The notes below the pieces were generated by a model. It ran no database searches. It was given only the letters and a program-made list of their open reading frames with translations, and was not told the origin of the DNA. From assembly GCA_964653595.1 (NCBI GenBank), contig CAZZHH010000015.1, positions 1 through 64,000 of the forward strand: 64,000 nt of DNA, read 5' to 3'. The stretch is from JBAXTE01 sp964653595 (lineage in GTDB: Bacteria; Bacteroidota; Bacteroidia; Bacteroidales; WCHB1-69). Positions 8,202 through 16,702 of the stretch are shown one piece after another. Position 1 is the stretch's first letter. Each line of letters opens with the position of its first letter. The position numbers and the translations under genes are program-made.

Positions 8202-9464
8202 ATGGAAATACAATCTGTAAAGTTGAGATTTGGGATTATTGGAAATTCACCTAAGTTGGAGCGAGCTATAAACATAGCATTACAGGTAGCACCTACCGAT
8301 TTGTCGGTGTTGATTACGGGTGAAAGTGGTGTTGGAAAAGAGCGGTTTCCGCAAATCATCCATCAATTCAGCACCCGCAAACATGGATCTTATATTGCGG
8401 TAAACTGTGGCGCAATACCCGAAGGCACCATCGACTCTGAGCTTTTTGGACACGAGAAAGGGTCTTTTACGGGAGCAAATGAAGCACGAAAAGGATATTT
8501 TGAAGTGGTAAATGGCGGAACTATTTTTTTGGACGAGGTCGCTGAAATGCCATTATCTACTCAAGCTCGACTATTAAGAGTATTGGAGACAGGGGAGTTT
8601 ATTCGGGTTGGCTCTTCAAAACCACAAAAAACAAACGTCCGCGTAGTTGCCGCTACCAATGTTAATCTAGCCGATGCCATTACTCAAGGAAAATTTCGCG
8701 AAGATCTCTTTTATCGATTGAATACCGTTCCAATTGAAGTACCATCGCTGCGCGATCGAAAAGAGGATATTTTGCTGCTATTTAGGAAATTTGCAACAGA
8801 TTTTGCAGAAAAATTTAAAATACCATCGATTCACCTTACTCCCCAAGCCGAGAATATTTTAAAGTCATATAAATGGCCTGGGAATGTTCGACAGTTGAAA
8901 AATATTACCGAACAAATATCTATCATTGAGTCTGAAAGATTAATTGATGAGGCTACCTTAATGCGTTTTTTGCCCATAGATGCTACTAAATCGGAACTTC
9001 CAATATTATATCAAGGTCGAAAAGGATCTAATACTGGCGAGAGCTTCGAGAGAGAACTTATTTATAATTTTCTTTCAGATTTGAAACACGATGTGTCTGA
9101 ATTAAAACTCTTAATTGCCGATATAATCACTTCCGGTGGTGTGGTAAATATTGATAATCAGCATAAAGGTGCTATGTTAAACAAATTGATTAACCTTGGG
9201 AGCGATAGCATGCCATCTTCGTCTAAATACAGTCCATCTACCACTCATTTTCAAGAAGATTATGAGGAGACGATCGACGAGTATCCAATTGAAGAGAGTG
9301 GTACAATTTTGCACGACGATTCTCTCTCTATAGAAAAAAAGGAGCGAGATTTAATTATGAAAGCTCTTAATAAACATGCCGGAAAAAGAAAAAATGCAGC
9401 GATAGATTTAGGAATATCGGAGAGGACTTTATATCGAAAAATCAAAGAATATAACATCGAATAA
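8202..9464 (+). CDS. Sigma-54-dependent transcriptional activator without receiver domain
   Basis: The 420-residue protein starts almost directly with the AAA+ sigma-54 interaction domain. Walker A is GESGVGKE (~40-47), the sigma-54 contact loop reads GSFTGA instead of the usual GAFTGA, and Walker B is GGTIFLDEVAEMP. Arginine-finger and sensor regions follow. The last ~40 residues form a Fis-type helix-turn-helix (AIDLGISERTLYRKIKEYNI). There is no receiver, GAF or PAS domain in front, so activity is probably controlled by a partner or by expression. It shares a transcript with lptE 3 bp downstream, an order I recall from other Bacteroidetes. The target genes cannot be deduced here. Confidence 0.92.
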   Translation: MEIQSVKLRFGIIGNSPKLERAINIALQVAPTDLSVLITGESGVGKERFPQIIHQFSTRKHGSYIAVNCGAIPEGTIDSELFGHEKGSFTGANEARKGYFEVVNGGTIFLDEVAEMPLSTQARLLRVLETGEFIRVGSSKPQKTNVRVVAATNVNLADAITQGKFREDLFYRLNTVPIEVPSLRDRKEDILLLFRKFATDFAEKFKIPSIHLTPQAENILKSYKWPGNVRQLKNITEQISIIESERLIDEATLMRFLPIDATKSELPILYQGRKGSNTGESFERELIYNFLSDLKHDVSELKLLIADIITSGGVVNIDNQHKGAMLNKLINLGSDSMPSSSKYSPSTTHFQEDYEETIDEYPIEESGTILHDDSLSIEKKERDLIMKALNKHAGKRKNAAIDLGISERTLYRKIKEYNIE

Positions 9465-9467
9465 TCT

Positions 9468-10007
9468 ATGAAAAAATGTTCAGTGATTTCAAGTATTTTT
9501 GTCAATTTAAGGATCGGATTCGTTGCGATTATCCTAAGTTCTACTATTCTACAATCTTGTGTATCTTACTCATTTTCTGGAGCATCCATTCCAAAAGAGG
9601 CTAAAACTGTATATGTTAAAACTTTTCCAAATAACGCTTCACTGGTAAATCCAACTTTAAGTAACTTTTTCACAGAAGAGTTAAGGACAAAAATTCAATC
9701 ACAGAGCAATTTAGCCATGGTTGGATTGGGTGCTGATTTGCTGTTCGAAGGAGAAATTACTCAATATTTTACGCAACCTATTGCAATTCAAGGAAATCAA
9801 ACGGCAGCTCTCAATAGACTAACCATAACCATTAATGTAAGATATGCCAATCGTTTTGATGAAAAACAGAATTTTGAACAAGCTTTTAGCCGTTATCTTG
9901 ATTACGATAGCTCCAAAAATTTATCGGAAGTAGAATCTGAACTAGTTCGTCAAATTTGTGAATTGTTGATTGAAGACATTTATAACAAAGCATTTGTGAA
10001 TTGGTAA
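9468..10007 (+). CDS. lptE: LptE family LPS-assembly lipoprotein
   Basis: The 179-residue lipoprotein precursor has a hydrophobic signal and a lipobox (ILQSC, Cys about residue 31). The mature part follows the Bacteroidetes LptE pattern: an early YSFSGASIP segment, then KTVYVKTFPNNA, then an alternating beta/helix body. LptE plugs the LptD barrel in the outer membrane and helps place lipopolysaccharide on the cell surface. The gene sits between a sigma-54 activator and a TPR protein, with secG next. Identity to proteobacterial LptE is normally low, so the call rests on pattern and neighbourhood. Confidence 0.82.
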   Translation: MKKCSVISSIFVNLRIGFVAIILSSTILQSCVSYSFSGASIPKEAKTVYVKTFPNNASLVNPTLSNFFTEELRTKIQSQSNLAMVGLGADLLFEGEITQYFTQPIAIQGNQTAALNRLTITINVRYANRFDEKQNFEQAFSRYLDYDSSKNLSEVESELVRQICELLIEDIYNKAFVNW

Positions 10008-10022
10008 TAAAAAATAGTGATT

Positions 10023-10694
10023 ATGAAAAAAGAACATTTTATAAGAATTCTTAAAAATCCATCAACCATTTCACAAGAGGATGTGTCTGAAATGGGATCC
10101 TTGTTCTATCAATATCCTTATTTTTCATTGCCTCGACTTTTTGTGGCTGGATATTGGCTGAATAGCAATCCAACCATTGGAAAAAAAATGATCGATAATC
10201 ATGTTATCTATAGCCAGAATAGGGCTCGATTTTACCAGCTTTTACAAGATATAGCAAATCCTAAAGAAATAGAAACAAAAGAACAAGATTTGCCAATAGC
10301 AACTGAAATTTTCTCCTCAAACAATGAGAAAGAATTGTTGCAAGAAAAAAATATTGTGATTTGTAATTCCAATGAGGATGAAAAAGATGTTAAAACTGAA
10401 AATTGTAAGATATCTTTGGATGATTTGGTAGATAAATTATCAGAACAACCATTAAAAGTCTCAAAACCAACAGATCAAGCTCAAAAACAAGCGTTGGAAG
10501 CTAGTAAGAGTTTGAATGAACATGATGATATTGCAAGCGAAACTTTAGCAAAAATTTATCTCAAACAAAAACATTTCGATAAAGCAATTAAAATTTATCG
10601 CACTTTAAGTTTGAAAAATCCAGAAAAAAATTGTTACTTTGCAAACTTAATTGAAGAAGCAGAAAAAAATAAAGTTAATAATCAAAAAAGATAA
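10023..10694 (+). CDS. TPR-containing protein of unknown function
   Basis: The 223-residue protein has an N-terminal helical region (about 1-80), an acidic Lys/Glu-rich linker, and a C-terminal segment with one or two TPR-like helices (SETLAKIYLKQKHFDKAIKI). No signal peptide or membrane helix is visible, so it is probably cytoplasmic. GTG 10017 could add two residues; ATG 10023 is preferred. It lies between lptE (15 bp) and secG (3 bp), so a role in envelope biogenesis is possible but is inference. I do not recognise a named family. Confidence 0.8.
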   Translation: MKKEHFIRILKNPSTISQEDVSEMGSLFYQYPYFSLPRLFVAGYWLNSNPTIGKKMIDNHVIYSQNRARFYQLLQDIANPKEIETKEQDLPIATEIFSSNNEKELLQEKNIVICNSNEDEKDVKTENCKISLDDLVDKLSEQPLKVSKPTDQAQKQALEASKSLNEHDDIASETLAKIYLKQKHFDKAIKIYRTLSLKNPEKNCYFANLIEEAEKNKVNNQKR

Positions 10695-10697
10695 GTT

Positions 10698-11048
10698 ATG
10701 TTAATGTTTTTAATGGTTTTAGTAATAATTGCGTCCATCCTATTAATCCTAATAGTTTTAGTGCAAAATCCAAAAGGGGGCGGTTTGTCTTCAAATTTTT
10801 CATCTCAAAATCAAGTGATGGGAGTTCGACGTACGGCAGATGTGCTTGAAAAAGCAACTTGGATTCTAGCTATCGCGATCGTTCTTTTTAGTTTTTTAGC
10901 TGCATTTGCAGCCCCAAAATCAGAAAGAGAAGTGATGATGGAGCAACAACAACAAACCGAACAAAATGCTGAAAAACAGGCAGCTCAGCAACCAGCAGCT
11001 CAACAACCAGCAGCTCAACAACCAGCAGCTGAAAAACCTGCACAATAA
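10698..11048 (+). CDS. secG: Preprotein translocase subunit SecG
   Basis: The 116-residue inner-membrane protein has the SecG layout: a first membrane helix (residues ~3-22), the conserved loop VQNPKGGGLSSNF, and a second helix (~52-70). SecG assists SecYE in Sec export. The C-terminal tail is a low-complexity run of Gln/Ala/Pro with three near-exact PAAQQ units, a common, rapidly varying extension in Bacteroidetes SecG. It is the last gene of the lptE operon; a strong terminator follows. Confidence 0.93.
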   Translation: MLMFLMVLVIIASILLILIVLVQNPKGGGLSSNFSSQNQVMGVRRTADVLEKATWILAIAIVLFSFLAAFAAPKSEREVMMEQQQQTEQNAEKQAAQQPAAQQPAAQQPAAEKPAQ

Positions 11049-11065
11049 GCAATTCAATAATTATT

Positions 11066-11100
11066 TGAAAAAGCTACTAGTTTTTAGTAGCTTTTTTTTT
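11066..11100 (+). terminator. Rho-independent terminator after secG
   Basis: An 8-bp stem, AGCTACTA (11072-11079) with TAGTAGCT (11085-11092), is preceded by five A and followed by about nine T. Confidence 0.9.
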
Positions 11101-11306
11101 GTTTCTTTTTCTGTCAATCTGTCATCTAATAAGCAACTTTGGCATATTAGAAATTCTGTAATTGTTTTTCTTGTAATTTGGGTAAATTGCTATTTTTCAG
11201 TGTTTTAATTTTTTGAATTGAACAGTTTCCTGTTGTTTTAGCAAACATGGCATGGAATTAGACTATTTTGGGCTCGAAAAAAAATAAAATAAAAACAAAT
11301 AAAAAT

Positions 11307-11585
11307 ATGGCAACATTAAACATCAAACCATTAGCAGACAGAGTAGTTTTAGAAGCAGCTCCTGCAGAAGAAAAAACCAGTGGCGGAATCATCATTCCTG
11401 ACACAGCTAAAGAGAAACCTCAAAGAGGAATCGTTGTAGCTGTAGGTGCCGGAAAAAAAGATGAGCCAATGACGGTAAAAGTTAATGACCAGGTGCTTTA
11501 TGGCAAATATGCAGGTACTGAAATCACCATCGAAGGGAAAAACTACCTTATCATGAAAGAATCTGACATATTAGCAATCATTTAA
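11307..11585 (+). CDS. groES: Co-chaperonin GroES
   Basis: The 92-residue protein matches Cpn10: IKPLADRVVLEAAPAEEK at the N-terminus, a mobile loop (KTSGGIIIPDTAKEKPQ) and the roof/C-terminal YGKYAGTEI region. The heptameric ring caps GroEL during folding in the cytoplasm. An upstream in-frame extension from 11268 is rejected because the family starts at MATLNIKPL. groEL follows after 24 bp. No CIRCE inverted repeat is visible upstream, so HrcA control is not indicated. Confidence 0.97.
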   Translation: MATLNIKPLADRVVLEAAPAEEKTSGGIIIPDTAKEKPQRGIVVAVGAGKKDEPMTVKVNDQVLYGKYAGTEITIEGKNYLIMKESDILAII

Positions 11586-11609
11586 TTAACAAAAAAACTT
11601 ACATAAATC

Positions 11610-13247
11610 ATGGCAAAAGAGATATTATATAGCTGGGAAGCACGCGAACAACTTAAAGCTGGTGTAAATGCTTTGGCAGACGCGGTAAAAGTAACATTAG
11701 GTCCTAAAGGTCGCAATGTAATCATTGATAAAAAATATGGTGCTCCTCATATTACCAAAGACGGTGTTACCGTTGCTAAAGAAATTGAATTACAAGACGT
11801 GGTCGCCAACATGGGCGCTCAAATGGTGAAAGAAGTGGCTTCCAAAACCAACGATCAAGCTGGTGACGGAACAACCACTGCCACCCTTTTGGCTCAAATC
11901 ATCTTTAACACCGGTCTGAAAAACGTAACCGCTGGTGCAAATCCAATGGATCTTAAACGTGGCATCGATAAAGCGGTTGAAATCGTGATCGCTGACTTAA
12001 AAAAACGCTCAAAAGTAATCGGTGACAACATCGAACAAATTGAACAAGTGGCTACCATCTCGGCTAACAACGACAATTACATCGGCAAAATGATTGCTGA
12101 AGCAATGTCAAAAGTTAAAAAAGAGGGTGTAATCACCATTGAAGAAGCAAAAGGAACCGACACTACTGTAAAAGTGGTAGAAGGAATGCAATTCGACCGT
12201 GGATATATCTCTCCATACTTTGTCACCGATGCTGAAAAAATGGAAGCGGTTTACGAAAACCCATTCATCTTGCTTTACGACAAGAAAATCAGCAACATGA
12301 AAGAGTTCTTGCCTATTTTGGAAAAATCACTCCAAACAGGTCGTCCTCTTTTGGTTATCTCTGAAGACATCGACAGCGAAGCATTAGCTACATTGGTAGT
12401 TAACCGTCTACGCGGTTCATTGAAAATCATCGCAGTGAAAGCTCCTGGCTTCGGCGATCGCAGAAAAGAGATGTTGGAAGACATCGCAATCTTGACCGGT
12501 GCAACAGTCATCAGTGAAGAAAAAGGATACAAACTGGAAGATGCTGAATTGGAATATTTGGGAACTGCCGAAAAAATCACGGTTGATAAAGAAAACACCA
12601 CCATCGTTAGCGGTAAAGGTGAAAAATCAGCCATCGATGCAAGAATCAGCGCCATCAAAGGACAAATTGAAAAATCGACTTCAGACTACGACAAAGAAAA
12701 ACTACAGGAACGTTTGGCTAAATTAGCTGGTGGTGTTGCTGTAATTTATGTTGGTGCTGCTTCTGAAGTGGAAATGAAAGAGAAAAAAGACCGTTTCGAC
12801 GACGCATTGCATGCAACTCGTGCAGCGATTGAAGAAGGAATCATTCCTGGTGGCGGTGTAGCATACATCCGTGCAATTGCAGCCCTTGACAGTGCCGTTT
12901 GTCTTAACGAAGACGAAAAAATCGGTGTTGAGATCGTTCGCAGAGCGTTGGAAGAACCACTTCGTCAAATAGTAACCAATGCTGGACAAGAAGGTTCCGT
13001 AGTAGTAAACAAAGTAAAAGAAGGCAAAGACGATTTCGGATTCAATGCTCGTACCGAAGTTTATGAAAACCTATACCAAGCAGGCGTAATCGATCCAACG
13101 AAAGTTTCACGTATCGCTATTGAAAATGCAGCATCCATCGCAGGCATGTTGCTAACTACTGAATGTGTTCTTGCAGAGATCAAAGAAGAATCTCCAGCAA
13201 TGCCAATGGGTGGCGGTATGCCAGGTGGCATGGGTGGCATGATGTAA
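11610..13247 (+). CDS. groL: Chaperonin GroEL
   Basis: The 545-residue protein is a full-length group I chaperonin. Visible landmarks are the ATP-site GDGTTTATLLAQ, the apical-domain helices, the late-equatorial EGIIPGGGVAYIRA and the C-terminal Gly/Met tail (MPMGGGMPGGMGGMM). With GroES it refolds proteins in an ATP-driven cycle. Codon use is noticeably richer in C-ending codons than in the flanking genes, as expected for a highly expressed gene. The transcript probably ends in the hairpins at 13257-13430. Confidence 0.98.
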   Translation: MAKEILYSWEAREQLKAGVNALADAVKVTLGPKGRNVIIDKKYGAPHITKDGVTVAKEIELQDVVANMGAQMVKEVASKTNDQAGDGTTTATLLAQIIFNTGLKNVTAGANPMDLKRGIDKAVEIVIADLKKRSKVIGDNIEQIEQVATISANNDNYIGKMIAEAMSKVKKEGVITIEEAKGTDTTVKVVEGMQFDRGYISPYFVTDAEKMEAVYENPFILLYDKKISNMKEFLPILEKSLQTGRPLLVISEDIDSEALATLVVNRLRGSLKIIAVKAPGFGDRRKEMLEDIAILTGATVISEEKGYKLEDAELEYLGTAEKITVDKENTTIVSGKGEKSAIDARISAIKGQIEKSTSDYDKEKLQERLAKLAGGVAVIYVGAASEVEMKEKKDRFDDALHATRAAIEEGIIPGGGVAYIRAIAALDSAVCLNEDEKIGVEIVRRALEEPLRQIVTNAGQEGSVVVNKVKEGKDDFGFNARTEVYENLYQAGVIDPTKVSRIAIENAASIAGMLLTTECVLAEIKEESPAMPMGGGMPGGMGGMM

Positions 13248-13256
13248 TACGAAACT

Positions 13257-13361
13257 CTAAAAAGTCATTTTTCATCGTTTGACTTCAAAATTAAAATCCT
13301 CATTTACGGAGGTAAACTGCGGTTTTAATTTTTTGTCTGCCTCAAAAAATTGACTTTTTAG
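13257..13361 (+). terminator. Nested hairpin structure downstream of groEL
   Basis: Two perfect 10-bp inverted repeats are nested: CTAAAAAGTC (13257-13266) with GACTTTTTAG (13352-13361), and AAAATTAAAA (13287-13296) with TTTTAATTTT (13323-13332). A CCTC/GAGG stem sits at the centre. The T run after the inner stem could terminate transcription; the whole may also protect the 3' end. Confidence 0.5.
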
Positions 13362-13398
13362 AATTCCTTTGAATTCGTAAACCCAATATATACTAAAA

Positions 13399-13430
13399 AG
13401 ACGTCCGAGGAAACTTGGGCGTTTTTTTTA
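13399..13430 (+). terminator. Possible second terminator after groEL
   Basis: A short stem, ACGTCC paired with GGGCGT (one G-T pair), is followed by seven T and lies downstream of the nested hairpins. Confidence 0.45.
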
Positions 13431-13757
13431 TTTGTAATAATAGATACATAAGGTTTTCACAAAAGATTATTTGTATTCTAATGTGATTTTTATGTGCCTT
13501 ATGTGGCTCAATATCTCTTCTCATTGTTAAGATTTCTCATGCACCTATGTGGTACAATTTTTTTTTTATAATTTTGATTAATTTATAATATTTTATATTA
13601 TATTTGTTCCCAACATTGTTCTTATACCCTAATGAATAAAAATATGAAACCGCCACTTCGTGTACAACTTGTTTATCGGAACTCAGAATATGGCTAATTA
13701 TCAAACAATTATATGATATTTATTTAAACTAAAATTATGAACTAAATCAAATAAATT
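13431..13757. other. AT-rich intergenic stretch
   Basis: About 330 bp between the groEL terminators and the first secreted paralogue contain no frame with coding character and no clear -33/-7 promoter pair. Confidence 0.4.
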
Positions 13758-14696
13758 ATGAAAAAACTATTATTAATCACATATATGTTGGCCTTTCTGG
13801 CGAACATCAAAGGGCAGAATTACATTCCTTTCCCAACTTTAAATACAGTTTGGAGTGAGCATTTCAGGGCTCCAGTTTCCACAAGTTTAACCTCATATTA
13901 TTACCGAAATATACTTGCAGATAAAGACACGATAATTGGTGCTAAAACCTATCATCAACTATTTTATAGCCATTCGGATACAGTGTATAGCGAAAATTCA
14001 TCTGCAGTTTATAATGGGGGATTAAGAGAGAGTAATCGTCAAGTGTTTTATTTGCCTAAAGATTCTGTAAGTGAATATCTTCTTTATGATTTTTCTTTAC
14101 AGGTTGGAGATATGATAAAATATGATTACTCTGTTTATTCACATCAAATGGGATTGGGTCAATTGGATTCTTTATTTGTTTCAAGTATAGATTCAGTTTT
14201 AATTCTTGATGGTTCATATCGGAAAAGAATTAACTTCTCATCACAAAGCACATCCTTCACATTAACTTGGACATATTGGATTGAAGGAGTTGGAAATAAC
14301 ATGGGGCTACTTTGTCCTATCGCTGCATTGCCAACAAATGGTCTAAATTATTTATTAGGTTGTTTAAAGCAAAATAACGAGATTATTTATTATGACAATT
14401 TATTTGACAATTGTTATCCTGTTAACCAAAGCGTTTTTGAATTTTCCAAGCAAAATGAGATTACAATAAGTCCCAACCCGGTGCAGGATTATTGCAAAAT
14501 CCAATGGGATGATAACAATATCCAATTTGATAGAATACTAATTTACGATGTTTATGGACGAATCGTTTTCTCTGAAAAAATTGACCAAAATAATGAAATC
14601 ATTATTGATTGCAGAAATTTCGGACAAGGAATGTACTTAGTTAATATTGTTGATCGAATTGGGAGCCAATCGACTTCTAAATTATTGATTTTATAA
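13758..14696 (+). CDS. Secreted T9SS type A sorting-domain protein (tandem copy 1)
   Basis: The 312-residue protein has a Sec signal peptide (about 1-19, ending near IKGQ) and a C-terminal T9SS type A sorting domain from about residue 225 (ISPNPVQDYCKIQW, IYDVYGRIV, GMYLVNIV, final SKLLIL). The domain should direct export across the outer membrane, after which it is cleaved. The body has no recognised catalytic motif. Copy 2, 19 bp downstream, is nearly identical in the first ~115 and last ~85 residues but differs strongly between. Function unknown; surface or secreted location is well supported. Confidence 0.85.
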   Translation: MKKLLLITYMLAFLANIKGQNYIPFPTLNTVWSEHFRAPVSTSLTSYYYRNILADKDTIIGAKTYHQLFYSHSDTVYSENSSAVYNGGLRESNRQVFYLPKDSVSEYLLYDFSLQVGDMIKYDYSVYSHQMGLGQLDSLFVSSIDSVLILDGSYRKRINFSSQSTSFTLTWTYWIEGVGNNMGLLCPIAALPTNGLNYLLGCLKQNNEIIYYDNLFDNCYPVNQSVFEFSKQNEITISPNPVQDYCKIQWDDNNIQFDRILIYDVYGRIVFSEKIDQNNEIIIDCRNFGQGMYLVNIVDRIGSQSTSKLLIL

Positions 14697-14715
14697 CCAT
14701 TAAAATTTAAAAATT

Positions 14716-15660
14716 ATGAAAAAACTGTTATTAATCACATATATGTTGGCTTTTCTAGCGAATATCAAAGGGCAGGATTATATTCCTTTCCCAACTTCAA
14801 ATACAGTTTGGAGTGAACATTTTAAAGCTCCCGTTTCCACAAGTTTAACTTCATATTATTACCGAAATATACTTGCAGATAAAGACACGATAATTGGTGC
14901 TAAAACCTATCATCAACTATTTTATAGCCATTCGGATACAGTGTATAGCGAAAATTCATCTGCAGTTTATAATGGGGGAATAAGAGAGAGTAATCGTCAA
15001 GTGTTTTATCTACCTAAAGATTCTGTAAATGAATATCTTCTTTATGATTTTTCTTTACAGGTTGGAGATGCTTTAGCCTATAATTACTCGAAATTTGCTT
15101 CAGGATATCATTTATACCCGTATGACACATTGTTTGTGACAAGTATTGATTCTATTTTAATTGAAAATGGATCGTATCGTAAAAGAATAAGATTTTCAGC
15201 ACGTTTTGGAAACAATATAGAGCCAGTGTCATGGGCAAGTTGGATTGAAGGTATTGGATATGAGATGGGATTATTAATACCAATTGGCGATATTCCAACA
15301 AATGGTCAAAAATACACATTGGGTTGTTTAAAACAAAATAATGAAATCTTATATTATAACGACTTATTTATTAATTGCTATCCGGTTAATGAAAGCGTTT
15401 TTGAATTTTCCAAGCAAAATGAGATTATAATAAGTCCCAACCCGGTGCAGGATTATTGCAAAATCCAATGGGATGATAACAATATCCAATTTGATAGAAT
15501 ACTAATTTACGATGTTTATGGACGAATCGTTTTCTCTGAAAAAATTGACCAAAATAATGAAATCATTATTGATTGCAGAAATTTCGGACAAGGAATGTAC
15601 TTAGTTAATATTGTTGATCGAATTGGGAGCCAATCGACTTCTAAATTATTGATTTTATAA
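14716..15660 (+). CDS. Secreted T9SS type A sorting-domain protein (tandem copy 2)
   Basis: The 314-residue paralogue of the preceding gene shares its signal peptide, N-terminal ~115 residues and sorting domain almost exactly, even at the DNA level. Residues ~116-215 are diverged, with only short conserved islands such as WIEGIG, GLL and IPTNG. The 3' end plus intergenic spacer (to about 15679) repeats that of copy 1. Such a pattern suggests recent tandem duplication with selection or gene conversion acting differently on ends and centre. No catalytic motif is seen. Confidence 0.85.
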   Translation: MKKLLLITYMLAFLANIKGQDYIPFPTSNTVWSEHFKAPVSTSLTSYYYRNILADKDTIIGAKTYHQLFYSHSDTVYSENSSAVYNGGIRESNRQVFYLPKDSVNEYLLYDFSLQVGDALAYNYSKFASGYHLYPYDTLFVTSIDSILIENGSYRKRIRFSARFGNNIEPVSWASWIEGIGYEMGLLIPIGDIPTNGQKYTLGCLKQNNEILYYNDLFINCYPVNESVFEFSKQNEIIISPNPVQDYCKIQWDDNNIQFDRILIYDVYGRIVFSEKIDQNNEIIIDCRNFGQGMYLVNIVDRIGSQSTSKLLIL

Positions 15661-15679
15661 CCATTAAAATTTAAAAATT

Positions 15680-16702
15680 ATGAAAAAACTGTTATTCTTT
15701 ATCTTTATGTTAGCCTTTTTGGCTAATATCAAAGGGCAGGATTATATCCCGTTCCCTATGGACAGCACAATATGGTCTGTAAATACAACCAAATATTTTG
15801 TACATGGGGATACTGTCATAGCAAATAAGCATTATTCAAAAGTATGGATGCAAACCGATTCCGTAGATTTTGAATTCGATATGGATAAAGCATTCTATTA
15901 CGCAGCTATCCGAAATGATACTGCCAATCAAAAAGTGTATGGCGTATATAATAAGTCAGACTCCGTTTACTCTTATGATAATTGGAATCAGAGTTATACT
16001 GATCTAGAACCCATTTATTATAATTGTGATACCTGCGAACTATTGCTTTATAATTTTGACACAAGAACTTCTGCCGACACTTTTTTTGTCTATTCTTTCC
16101 CATTCATATCTAATCAACAAAACTTAAATTTCTTAAACCCGGCGAAAGCTAAAAGATATCAACATCTAATGCAGTATAAAATAACATCTAGGTATGCTGT
16201 ACAAGATACTGTGCAAGGGGTTATTAGAACAAAAATCATCCCTTATATAAAAGATTGTAATGGAACTGATTGGTGGCTTGAAGGTATTGGCGGGAGCGCT
16301 GGCCTTTTTTCAACTGGAAACTATTGTACATTGTATGGTGGAGCAACTGAATTATTGTGCGTATCAGAAAGAAACATGTTATTGTATCAGTTGGATACTT
16401 CATGCTATCGGATTTTATATAAATATCTGGGGGGTATTAATGAAAATCTAATTTCTGATAATTTCTCAATCTATCCAAATCCGATTACAGATAACCAATT
16501 TTGGATTAAGAACAATTCCATGACGAACGCTTCTGATCTTGTTGTTGAGCTTTTTGATATTTATGGTAAAAAAGTATTGAGTTCAATTATTGACAATTCA
16601 AATACTTCAATAATTACAAATAACCTTTCAAAAGGTGTTTTTATATATAGAATTTCTGATAAAACTAAAAATGTATCATATGGTAAAATTATTATATTGT
16701 AA
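15680..16702 (+). CDS. Secreted T9SS type A sorting-domain protein (diverged tandem copy 3)
   Basis: The 340-residue protein keeps the leader of its two neighbours (MLAFLANIKGQDYIPFP) but almost nothing else of their sequence. It ends in its own T9SS type A domain (FSIYPNPITDNQFW, ELFDIYGKKVLS, GVFIYRIS). The central region holds CDTCE and other cysteines and a WWLEGIGGSAGLF segment that corresponds to WIEGIG in the neighbours. It is probably an older member of the same tandem family. The stop codon lies inside the start of the next gene, so the four genes may be one transcript. Confidence 0.83.
   Translation: MKKLLFFIFMLAFLANIKGQDYIPFPMDSTIWSVNTTKYFVHGDTVIANKHYSKVWMQTDSVDFEFDMDKAFYYAAIRNDTANQKVYGVYNKSDSVYSYDNWNQSYTDLEPIYYNCDTCELLLYNFDTRTSADTFFVYSFPFISNQQNLNFLNPAKAKRYQHLMQYKITSRYAVQDTVQGVIRTKIIPYIKDCNGTDWWLEGIGGSAGLFSTGNYCTLYGGATELLCVSERNMLLYQLDTSCYRILYKYLGGINENLISDNFSIYPNPITDNQFWIKNNSMTNASDLVVELFDIYGKKVLSSIIDNSNTSIITNNLSKGVFIYRISDKTKNVSYGKIIIL

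Noticed and set aside
10966..11208. 80-residue ORF overlapping the end of secG
   Set aside because: It is a shifted reading of the PAAQQ repeats that then crosses the terminator.
11101..11306. CIRCE operator before groES
   Set aside because: The TTAGCACTC-N9-GAGTGCTAA inverted repeat is not present.
12275..12658. 127-residue ORF opposite groEL
   Set aside because: It is an antisense shadow of a strongly biased gene, without promoter or domain.
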